From Austropuccinia psidii (taxonomy: Eukaryota > Basidiomycota > Pucciniomycetes > Pucciniales > Sphaerophragmiaceae), in contig JALGQZ010000011.1 of the NCBI GenBank assembly GCA_023105745.1, positions 18,006,975 through 18,070,974 of the forward strand: a DNA stretch of 64,000 nucleotides, given 5' to 3'. Below the pieces are notes generated by a model. The model worked only from the letters and a program-made list of their open reading frames with translations, ran no database searches and was not told where the DNA came from. Positions 21,586 through 32,400 of this stretch are shown here, in pieces (position 1 is the stretch's first letter; every line of letters starts with the position of its first letter). The position numbers and the translations under genes are program-made.

Positions 21586-23021
21586 TGTCAGCCTGTGAGT
21601 CAAAACCAGAGCAAAAGCATGACAGCCAAATACCATAAATCAATGGTATAGCCAGTATACCACCAAAACATGGAGCTGAGACAAATCAGCTCAAAAGATA
21701 TAAAAGGAAAGAGGTAACTAACCTCTTTTGAAATATACAAGTCCCATCAGCATAGGACAATGAATAACAATATTATTCCTGGTCAAAGTTGTTGCTGAGC
21801 ATAAACCTTAATTTTCACCTCCCATCTAAAATATAGAGGAAGATGCTTAACCCCATCAAAGGGGTATTCAAAGTGTAGCTCTAAGTCAGGGCTATCTAAA
21901 GGTACTAGCCAAACTTAGCTAGCACCAGAATTATAGAAGTTATGCCCAAAATAAGGTCAAAGAAGGGTTATTAAAATATTCACCTCCCATCTAACTTCTA
22001 CAGTTTTTGTGTCAGATACCTAAAGTGGGGTATTTTTGGAAAGAGAACAATCAGGGCTATCTGATGGTTTCATTCATTTCCCCATATCTCATCTGGAACA
22101 AATGTTTTGGAGCAAACAAGCTCCATACAGTTTATGGACAAATCATAAATGTGTATAAGAAAACTTGTACATGGCATAACTTTTCCATATTTGATGTTAA
22201 CAAAACAAATAGGGTACCATTGTGAAGAACACATCCAGGGCTACTAAATGAATCAACTTTGAGCTTGATATCTTGAAAAACTGACAAAGTTATGGCAGTT
22301 TTAAGCTCAAAATCCCACAATTGGACCAATACAGTCTTACTGTGGGATATTCTCCCATAAGTATTGCATGCGGTGAAAAAGAGACAAAAGAGCTTTTTTA
22401 TACCTCAATACCTCATAATTCATTGAATACTGGGGTCCCATACAGGTTCTGTACAGCATTCTACATGTTGTACACACCAGAAGAGGGCTAGGTTGTCCCC
22501 AGCTGAAACCTTTCACCCTCTATTGGTGAAAACCTCCCAGATGTGGTTTCAAAACCACATCTGAGTCCAATACAGAGAATACAGGCACTATGAAAACCAC
22601 AAGCCATTACTCTGAAGTGAAAACCTCTTCACTTCCTCTATGTGGATGGTCTAGAGGGCCATTCAGCCCCATTTTAGGTTAAAGGAGGCCTTCTCTCCAC
22701 AAGAAAAGGTTTCCTCATCCTTATCTTATATTCCTACATAGTACAGCTGTCAAAAAATGCTATAATCTTGCAAAATAACCAGATTAGAATTTAAGCTTAA
22801 GTATTGTAGCCGTTATTATAGTAACCCAACTCGTAAGACTGCACCCAGGGCTTTCAGCAGTGCTTGCCACAACTATTATACAATAGTAAAGCGCTTACAT
22901 CGTCATAACAACCTTTTATTACTATAGGTCAAACTCTTCTTAAACTATTTTAACCATGTAACAGTCATAGTTCAAGCTTGTAAATACTATTATACACCTT
23001 TATCATAGACTCAGCCTGACA
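21586..23021 (+). repeat. Solo LTR of the gypsy 1/2 family
   Basis: 1436 bp, from TGTCAGCCTGTGAGTC to ATAGACTCAGCCTGACA, flanked by perfect 5-bp duplications GTTTC (21581-21585 and 23022-23026). It is the same LTR family as 42724-44157 and 51270-52709 but in the opposite orientation, with similar length. No internal region is present, so recombination between two LTRs probably removed it. It contains a perfect 26-bp palindrome at 22538-22563 seen in the other copies. Confidence 0.93.
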
Positions 23022-23026
23022 GTTTC

Positions 23027-24060
23027 CATTAGATATTCATAAGCCCAATGAGGGTTGAAAAGAAGGTTCTTATGTATATTGAGTTCATAATTGCCAATAT
23101 TGGTTATATATTTTTTCAAACCTATCCAGTTGGTATAAAAAGAATCAACTGTTTATTAGTAGAATTACATATTGAGGATAAGGTCTGTATGAGTAATATG
23201 TGTTCATTATTTAACATAATCAGGTATGAAAGCATAACTCCATGTGCTCTTTTTTTGGGTTGCATTTGGGGAGGAAATTTATAAAGAAATTTGATGAGGA
23301 ATATTGATTGTTGAATGAGGAAAAGCAAAAATGGTAATTTGGGGTATTCATCAACTAAAAAAGTGAAAAAGAAATTGAAATTAAAATCAATTAGAAAAAG
23401 AATAAATGAAAACTGTTTTTGAAGTTTTTTTTACAAATTAAAGTTTGTCTGGGGGTAAAACATGATGTAAAAAGGATTTTTGGGGGGAAAACCTCTTTTC
23501 AGGTCGGAAAGTTAGTGATTGATTGAATAAAAATTGGCCAAAAGGGCTGTTATGATCAAACTACTATTTTGTGCTGTATTGGTTTCCTTTTGAAATACAA
23601 AAGGTTTTTTTGTTTTTTTTTTCATTGAAAGGAGCCCAACCCATGGCATGTGTTATTTTACTAATCCAAGCTCAAGATGTTGGTTTATTTGGATAGCTTA
23701 GGAGATAAACTCTCTGCCTAAGAAAACAACTAGGTTTTATGTAAAAAATCTCCGTGTTATCAAATTAGTTGAGAGTTCTAATAAGCTAAAAGTGTACATT
23801 TTACTTCTGTTTTTAACTGTGTGATTTGTATTAAGCCTACATAAATCTTTTCTGAACGTCCCATTTTCACTTTTCTTTGGTTTGCTTGTTATTTGTAGAA
23901 TTTGCGACTAATTGAGCATCATTCCTTAAGGGGATAATTCTTTCCAATCTTCAAACCCATTTTGCATAGTTTTTTCTGCATTTTTTCTCAACCCCGGCGC
24001 ATATTTACCCATTATTAAATAAGCTATTTTTTCAAAAACGGTGAATAAAGTCTTGTCACA
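23027..24060. other. AT-rich intergenic, nothing recognised
   Basis: Small overlapping frames on both strands at 23048-23328 look accidental. Several A/T and G runs occur; no element ends or domains are visible. Confidence 0.35.
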
Positions 24061-25900
24061 CTATCTATAAGAAACAAGAACATGTTGGATTTTTTTTCCA
24101 GAGTAGGTAGATGTAAGGGCTAACAAGGAAAGGGAAGCCTCAAATACGTGTTCCATGATTTCCTAGTTGGAGTAACTCAGCCAGGAGTTATGCAGAAGCG
24201 ATCAGCCTGAAAAACACAATAAAGTATAAAAAGTTGTGGCTAAGGATATACTAAGTGATCTATTAGCTTTCGATGGAGGGGAAATATATGAAGTATTATC
24301 TCAAATATGTAAGGGGGAAGAGTGAGACAGGAATGAACATTTAGAGTTAAATAAACGATTTTAGGTGCTTATAAGTCAAGGTAAAGTTTTAAGAAGATCA
24401 GAGAAAATATTAGGCTATTAAGTCATATTGTTAAGTAATGTATGGACTAATTATAATCCTTCATTATATTTCCTCACCTTTTTCAAACGTGTATCTAATA
24501 AGTTTAAATACTATATTTTAAGCACATTAAATTCAATTTTACATTTAAATATCGAATTAAAACAGGGTAGGATCCCATATTTATTGATCATCTCAATCGA
24601 ATGGCCCATAGAGGTTCGACTCAAGGCATTAAGAATGGAAGTGATTGGGGTAAAACCCATAATGGTCCAGAGATTATCCAAATTTTGTGGCAATTGAGAT
24701 GAGAAAAACATCATTCAACTAATTGAGTGAATTTTAAATCTTACACAAAGGACATTATAGATGAAAATTAAATATTAAATCTCATAAATGAGACACTAAA
24801 TAATACAGTGTTATCTTTTTCATAAGCTCAATAAATACTGTAACATCTAGGGCATTCTCTAGAGGGGGATGGAACGATATTTTACGATTGTTTTTCGGAC
24901 ACATATACTGTTGTAGCTATAAAATGGAACAAGTGGCACTTATCTTTGAAAAAAGATAGATAGAAGGATAAAGGAGGTATTCCAAGATTTTCTGAAAACA
25001 CAATCTGTGTAGTGTTTGGGTATTTTACTCATAATTTATTTCTCAGTGAAAATTATTATGGTCGTCGATTCGTAGCAATGGGAGAGTTTTTGAAAAAAAA
25101 GCTTCATCGAATTCGCGTTCAATTGGTATACACCATGATTTCAAGAAATTTGTTAATTATTGTCTCTTTGGGAGGGGTTCTGAGATATGTAGTTTTGAGT
25201 GAAATTAATCCATAAGGACGCAGTGAGGAGGGGAGGTAGCTTTCATTTTTACATGAAAAGGGATAAGTAGCTTAGAGAACTTTTTGTAATCACACTTTAC
25301 ATTCTCCAAAGTAAGGTAAAACTTAATTAAAAAATAATTTCAGGATCAGGATTGAAAGAGTGGATTTCTGCGGATATATTTATCTTTGATAGAATATTTC
25401 CTTTCACTTTAAATCCATTTTGAAATCTTGAACTTTCTCATAAGTCAATATTCCCATAGGAAAGAGTTAGCTTTGAAGGGGCCTTAATCAGGAAGATTAT
25501 CAATAAAACTTTTAAATATCTAAAAGAGCCTTTAAGAGGTCTGGATAAAGTGAGAAATCTTTACACCTTTATATTCACAACACAGTTTCATTTTATAGCT
25601 ATTTATGAACTTTCATAATATGATAGTCATCCAAACAGCGGTAATATTAATGAAAGAATGCGGTGGCACAACAAGAACTTTAATCATAAAAAGTATTTCA
25701 TTTTCTTTTTAAGATAAACATCAAAACATTTGTTTCATAGAAACAAGAGATACAAAAGCGCAAGATAGAGATTGAATCATATTCATAAACCAAAAGAGTG
25801 TAAACTTAGGAAAAAAGTGATAAGAGCAGATATATCAGACTCTCTATATATGACATGTAGCGTAAGTGGAAGTAAAACTCACATTTGAAACTCAACATAA
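24061..25900 (+). other. Decayed coding-like tract of unknown origin
   Basis: Several stretches read like protein for 25-65 codons between stops: about 24236-24330 (ILSDLLAFDGGEIYEVLSQI), 24428-24697, 25012-25215 (VFGYFTHNLFLSENYYGRRF) and about 25480-25850. They do not share one frame and no catalytic motif or zinc pattern is visible. The style differs from the retroelements around it. It may be a dead gene, an unknown element or an old integrated sequence of another replicon; none of these can be chosen from sequence alone. Confidence 0.25.
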
Positions 25901-26324
25901 AATTTCAAGATGGTAGGATCTTGATCCGTTTGAAAATAAGATTTTGGCCTAGTTCAATAGATAATATGATATGTGCTTCAGTCCTATGAATAAGACATCG
26001 AAAAATTGAATCGCATACATACAAAAGAATGTAAACCAGGCTTTGGAACTATTATGGAATCTTTAAGGAGTGTGTTCCCATATTCACCTGAAACTGCATG
26101 TAGTTGTTATTTTAAGTAAGCTCATTTTCATCATATTTTATATCTATAGATATTTAAGAGAATTAATTCAAGCTTACCAATACCATGAAAAGGTAAAGAT
26201 ACATTTATATTCATATCTTTCTCAACGGGGATTCAATTCTTTTTCCTGATAAGTATATCAAAGAACAACTAATCAGAAAAACAAGCAATAAAAACTTTTA
26301 TTGAGTGATAGTACGATTTTAACC

Positions 26325-27026
26325 TCACCTGGGCTCAGCTTTAACAGAAAACTTTGTAATTACAATTCTTTTGATGTCCTTGGCACTTTGCATAGTGCGC
26401 GCAATTCTGCCATTTGCCAATCTTTGGAAAGTGTGGCTTCGGCCAATATTCTGGACTGGATTAGCTTTGGGAAATCCACGAGGAACGATAAGAGAGTCGA
26501 TTTCACGTCTCTTCCTCTTTTCCTTGTTTTCGAAAAGAGGTTCGTGGGGTACAGGGGATACAGTAGGAATGGGAGTAGGGGGAGTGATTGTAATAATAGG
26601 GGGAGCTTGCATAGGAGTATTGTTGATAGGGATTTCTCCAACTTCAAATTGGCGCATGTCCTTAGGTCTTCGGAGATAAAGAATAACAATTCTTCCATCA
26701 ATCAACTTGCGAAAAGTGTGGCTTTGGCTGCAAGTTTGGAAAGGAAAAGCTTTGGCAACATCAGATGGGATGATAAGACCATCGGTTGGAGTCCTGCCAT
26801 AGAGGCGTTTCTTGAAGAGGTTTTCCTTTCGTTCAACAAAATCACGCTCAGAAAGAGGAGATGTAGCAGGAATAGGAGTTGGAGGGGGATTAGTAGTAGG
26901 TGGGGGCTTTCTAGGAGGGCAAAACATAGGAGGAACACGTTTTCTAGGAATGTGGGTCATGATAATGAAGTTTTTGAACATATTATTCTCCCCATTAGTA
27001 GGGGATACAACAGGAGGGTTAAACAT
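26325..27026 (-). CDS. Hypothetical protein with two diverged internal repeats
   Basis: An uninterrupted frame of 234 codons including the stop, taking ATG 27026 (a TTG lies ten codons further up). I do not recognise it. It is made of two related halves. Each has a Pro/Thr-rich linker (PPPTPIPATSP; PPTPIPTVSP), a basic stretch (ENLFKKRLYGR; NKEKRKRREI) and a core of the form DxLIxP...SHTFxxLxxGRI. The halves are about 80 residues each and roughly one third identical by eye, so the duplication is old. There is no signal peptide or membrane segment. The opposite strand is also open over the same span. It is the longest unbroken frame in the middle third and is not in a visible transposon. Three 25-bp-spaced boxes lie upstream. 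Could be a real small gene; DNA- or RNA-binding is possible from its basic, Pro-rich make-up but unproven. Confidence 0.45.
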   Translation of the reverse strand: MFNPPVVSPTNGENNMFKNFIIMTHIPRKRVPPMFCPPRKPPPTTNPPPTPIPATSPLSERDFVERKENLFKKRLYGRTPTDGLIIPSDVAKAFPFQTCSQSHTFRKLIDGRIVILYLRRPKDMRQFEVGEIPINNTPMQAPPIITITPPTPIPTVSPVPHEPLFENKEKRKRREIDSLIVPRGFPKANPVQNIGRSHTFQRLANGRIARTMQSAKDIKRIVITKFSVKAEPR

Positions 27027-27135
27027 TGTAAGATAGAGTTGGGAATTATTTTTCAAGTGATATATTGAAGATGATGTGTTTATTTGAAATCTTAGAAAGG
27101 TTTGATACGACTTATGAAGACAGCTTCTGAGATGG

Positions 27136-27195
27136 GCTCAGCATTTCATGTGCTCTGTCCGCTCAGCATTGAATTTGTTCAGTTAGCTCAGTATT
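27136..27195. repeat. Three GCTCAG(C/T)ATT boxes at exact 25-bp spacing
   Basis: The boxes begin at 27136, 27161 and 27186. They lie 110-170 bp upstream of the start of the minus-strand ORF at 27026. Regular spacing suggests a protein-binding array or a decayed short tandem repeat. Confidence 0.4.
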
Positions 27196-29188
27196 TTCTG
27201 AATATGTGATTTCAAATTGCGTGTTTTTTGGCTCATTTAATGATTGATTTTATTGAAAAAACCTAATGACAAAATGAGGAAACGCGGACACTTCTAGCGC
27301 TACAAAGTGTATTCAATGAACCTCAAAGCCTTTGAAAATGATTTATCTCATGAAGAAACAAGTAAAATTAAGGGAACTTCTAAATTAAAAATTGATGCAT
27401 AAGATTGGACCCAAGAGTGTATTGAGGCTTCGCAGGAATAGTCTTTGAACCATTAGACAAAGTTCTCTAGTGCCTATATAAAATGTTCTCCATAAAGAAT
27501 TATTATTTTTTTATCAGTCTCTTGAGTGCAAATGAAATTTAATTATTTGAACGGTTACTAAGAATCTCACACACGTTAGCCTAAGAAGAAATATGCTATA
27601 TTTATTTCAGAAACCATATTAACTCAGGTATAAATACTCATTTCATGTTGAAAAGAAGACTTTGAGCTGAAATCTCAACTTCTTTCCAGTTGCATTATCC
27701 TTCCAGATCATGATAAAGTCACCACTTTTCAAAAAGGCTGTTTACTACGTGAATTCCTGGTTTCTACTGTCTATTTTTAGTTCAAATTCCTCCAATTTGA
27801 CAGCACTGCACGTTTAGCGCACTGCCTCCAAATGTCTATATAGCTGATTTTCTTAGACATAGCCTCAGATCCATGGAGCTTCATCAGTCACAACAGGTTT
27901 CTAAGACAAACCTACAAGGGTAAGAACCCTTTTTTGAAATAGAAACAGAAATCCCAGCAATTTTGTTTTTTGACAGTCACACTTTCACTCTAAGTTAAAT
28001 GAAATGCATGATGTGGGGACCTGCTCATTGTCACCAAATATCCTACAAGATTGTTAAAAATTGGGCTCTTGCCCAAAACCAAACTTGAATAGAGGAACGC
28101 TGGGCCAATACTGGAACTTTCTAGATAAATTTCCACTCATATGCCACTATAAGACCTATCATTTTCACAATAATAGATAGAAATACTGAAGTATTGAGGT
28201 TATGATCCTGCATTTCCATACCAGATTTGGATTTATTATTCAACATGAAAAATGTTGCTACACCTGACAGCAGGTGTTCCATTTAGAAAAAGGCTTGGAC
28301 CTAGCTTATTCTGAACTTGGGCCTTTACTTTGAAGTAAGCTGGAACTAGATATTGAATATTTGGTAATATCCCAAGGCATTAAAAGCCACTGGAATATTA
28401 AAGAAGCTTTGAGGTCCTTTCTTCTGTCTTATTTTATTAAATCAGATGAATTTTCCTTGATCCTCATTCTACTGAGAATTTGGTTTGTCCAAAAAATTCA
28501 TCCAAATGTTTTGGCAATCCTATCCAAAATGCAAATTACTTATCTGCCTTATGCATGTAGCCACCTTTTCTTTAGAAACAGAGTTTGTTTTCGGCCCTCA
28601 ATCCAAAAAGACAATACTTTCATATCATGCAATACTCTTATTATTCTCTCATGGCATATTTTTGAGAAAATGATATCTCAGATTTCTTAAATATGAAAAT
28701 TTCTTGTAAAAGTAGAAGTATTTTAGCTGATACTATCAACTGGATTTATATATATCCTCAGTTTCCCTTGTTTTTTACATGTGATTATATATATATATAA
28801 AGGTAAAACATACACAATCTTCCTTTTTTGAACTGTTCTTTCCAAGGATGCATAACGAAACAGCTTGATTATACCAATTATTAAATTTTGCTTTGTAAAA
28901 TTCCAGTTCTTCGTACTTTGCAATTATATCAGTTGTATTGATTGGTGGTATCAATTTTATTATTTTTATTATACTTTATTTTTTGTGATTTTCTTTTGAT
29001 ATATTTGGCTTTTATTTCAATTTTGGTTATTGTTGTTGTAAATTTTCATAATAAATTTGGGAATTTTGTTTTTTTTTCACATTCTTTGCTTAAAATTACA
29101 GCATAGGTGCTGTCAAGGATGTAGTGTGAATTTCACAACAATCTTCAACAAATCTACAGTAGAAGGATCTACATAGGTCCTGCTCCTG
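27196..29188. other. AT-rich intergenic; no gene supported
   Basis: One frame at 28361-28690 (109 codons, hydrophobic) has no recognisable features and overlaps other frames. An imperfect palindrome ACACCTG-ACAG-CAGGTGT lies at about 28259-28276. Nothing else identified. Confidence 0.35.
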
Positions 29189-29480
29189 TGTGAGCCTTGA
29201 GGTATATTTGACATACCCAAATAGGCCACAAATATCTTTAAAATGAATTCTGAACTATGCATAAACTATAAGGCATGCATATATTCAAAATTAAACATTT
29301 TTTTATTTCAGAAAAGATGAATAACATTTTTGTGAGAAAGTAAATCCATATATTTAAGGCCAGATTTTGAATCTACACAAAAGTTAACCTGGGGTAACTC
29401 CATAGAGTGAATAAGCTTAAATTAACTCTAAGAGGTGGTAATATGGAAAATAATTCAATATCACATAAATGAATTGTGAA
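29189..29480 (+). repeat. Diverged LTR relic, related to the LTRs at 1947 and 35405
   Basis: Starts TGTGAGCCTTGAGGTATATTTGACATACCC and later has GGGGTAACTCCATAG...AATAAGCTTAAATTAACTC, matching blocks in the same order in the copies at 1947 and 35405. Strongly diverged; the right end is not defined and no target duplication was found. Confidence 0.4.
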
Positions 29481-32400
29481 AAATTTTGTTTTTCTGAATT
29501 TCACACCAAAATAATGGGAATGTGAGAAATCTCATGTTACATATAAGGTAGGAATAGTGTTTTGAATGTTTGTGGCATTAAATGTTATGGTATTATTACA
29601 TAAATTATAGATATACCCATGGTGGATATCAATCTTTAAACCTGAAATTCTATTTTTGATGTGATAATAGCTGAGGGGGACAAAAGACATCAAAGAGAGC
29701 CAGGGTACCCAACTTCTGAGGCCTCTTAGGCATGGATAGCTTTAAAGCTTGGATGCATGGCTGATCTTGGCCCAATGAGTATACTAAAACATCTTGGGAA
29801 TCTAGTTACCAAGTTAAAATCCTATTGAATCATAAGAAAATTGCAAATAAGCTACTATTTTGATCTGACAAAGAGGTCAAATGCAACTTAGACTGCTGTA
29901 ACCATGTCAATTATTAATTATTTTCCATGAAGAAACCTGAAAATAGTAATCAAAACCCTTTTTGGACTATTATCCATTGATTTACCTCATAGCAACCTGC
30001 CATATAGTGTTATTTGCAATTTCATGTAGAGATGAGGTAAAAACTTCAAAAATTTATAAAAAATACAGTTTTAATGAACATTTCTGAAACCTTCAGGACC
30101 AATGGAGAACAGTATTATTCATAAAAAAACCAAAAAAATTACAGTTTCATAAGTAAAATTCAAGGTTTTACTTACAGTCCATTTTTGATAATTCAACATG
30201 AAATATTGCATCTTCAAAAAATCACAGAAAATACAACCTGGGATAATATCTACAATAACATGGAAAGATTTGAGAAATTAATTTTTATTTTGAAATAAAG
30301 GAATATTTCAAGTTGTTAATCCTTTTTTTCTTCACCACATTTGCGTTGGTAGTCATGTAAAAGCATTGATTAAGTAATTTTGACAATCATACACAACAAC
30401 ATATGATGCAATCATTAATCCAAAAAGTATTATTGTTTTCTCACTCACTAGATCTTCACTTTGCTTCATTGCATCCCTCTTTGAGCTGTATTTCCACTTG
30501 AAATAGGCATCCTCTTTCTGTTTTTTCCAAATCATCTTATTATCCAATTACACCATTATTGCAAACAAGTATTAGTTAAAATATTTTCTTAAGTTTTTTA
30601 AATATTTCAGAATCAATATAAAAGACGTGAAATCATAGAAATCAACTATATATTATTTTAATATTATTATAAAGCAATTTTGATCCCTCAAATCCACAAG
30701 TTATCCATCAAATTGCTCTACCATATTCTTTCAAGCTTTGTTGGAGTATTAGTGAGTGGTTTATAATTAATTCTTAAATGTTTTCTCTATTATCATTTTT
30801 CTTTAGGAATTATAATTATGATTATTCTTGTAAAAGATAATTACAACTTAAAATAATTTTATTATTTTAATAAAGAAGATTTGTCATTAAATACTTCTTG
30901 TAATTGATTCTTGTAGACAATTAATTCATACTGTTATAATCGTTATTAGTGTATAAAAAGTAAAAGAAATAAGTAATTAATTAATTATTTAATTGTGATT
31001 ATAATAATTTTTATTATTATATGTCATAAGAACAGTCATAGAACGGTTCATTAATAGTAAGCTTATCAACATTTTCATAGACACATATTACATACTGTGA
31101 TTTTGACAAAAAAGTTAATCAATAAAGCACAATCAAACTAAATTCAAAAGAAACATCCTTGTAGCTGAAATGGGAAAAAACAAATTCAATGATAAAAATA
31201 ATGATAATCTGTGCAAATTTGCAATAATCCATTCATTTTCATTTTATACAGTAGCAGAATAGTACATATTTATACTGTATTCCAGATAAAAACCAAGATT
31301 AAATAAAAATAGAAAATCCTAAAAAATAATTTTTCCACAGAAATTTGTGAGTAAATGGAGAATATGCAGCCTCTCAGCCCAGCATATTTTGGCTCAATAT
31401 CACATTGTTTTGTTCTAACTTCATTTGAGTTGATTTTGAGTATTTTGAGTACAAAACAACTGTTTTTAATTAATTGTTTTCATTTTTGCAGTTTTTTGAC
31501 ACACAAGCACTCAAGAAAATATTTCAAAACTATTGGGGTGGACAACTAGAATCTATTGAGAGGGCTATGGTAAATAATCCTTCATATCTTCCCCACTCTT
31601 GGGTCTTTCAGATATCAATTTATCCTCCAGCTCAAGAGATTAAGGTAAAATAATTCAGGTTCTGAAATATTTTTCCTAAATCTTACAAGGGCTGGAAAAA
31701 AAATAAGCTGAAAACTGATTTTTCTTGAATCATTGTGAGGTGGAGGAAAAAGGATATTGATAACAAATTTAAATTTTTGAATCAAATATCAAACATGAGT
31801 AATATCCTCCCAAAATATAACTCTCTGGCCCCCACTATTGCATGCAAATATCCCTCCAAATATGAGAGACAAAATTGTATGAGAAGGAGTTTCAATGGAA
31901 ATATTAAATATTTTCAAAAAGATAATAGTCATAAATATTTTCTGAGTATACCACCAGCTTGTTAATATATTCTGGGTGATTCATTTTTAATAGGTGAAGT
32001 GAAGGCATTGGCAATGGATGTCAATGTGGTTTGAAAAATAGGTAGATCTTTCTGCTAAGTGATAGGTCCATTCTATTATGTAAGTATATAATTATCTTCA
32101 AGTATTTATTTAACTTACCAAGGCATATACAAATACAATAGTAACAAAATCATTCTTCTTTTTTCAGTAGACATACCTGAAATTATTTTTCATCTTCAGA
32201 GAACCGAAAATAAATATCAAAAATAAAATTTTAGAAAAATACAATAAAAGTACATTCTAGATCAACCTCTATTTTTATGAAGTTCACATTTTTTGAAAAA
32301 AAGAAAATTTTAGCAAGTTCAGAGCTGTGTTGAGCCTTTTCTGATGAAATCTAGAGGAAAAAAGTCTTCTAATTCAATCAGAAAATCGGATAATGTATAT

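Noticed and set aside
24061..25900. An integrated RNA virus or linear plasmid gene
   Set aside because: No polymerase motif, capsid feature or terminal repeat was seen; the idea rests only on unfamiliar style.
26301..27068. Plus-strand frame of 255 codons opposite the 26325-27026 ORF
   Set aside because: The internal repeat is better kept at protein level on the minus strand, and the plus-strand product has no coherent features. I chose the minus strand, with limited certainty.
28259..28276. Palindrome ACACCTG-ACAG-CAGGTGT as a regulatory site
   Set aside because: A single copy with no gene beside it; short palindromes of this size are expected by chance.
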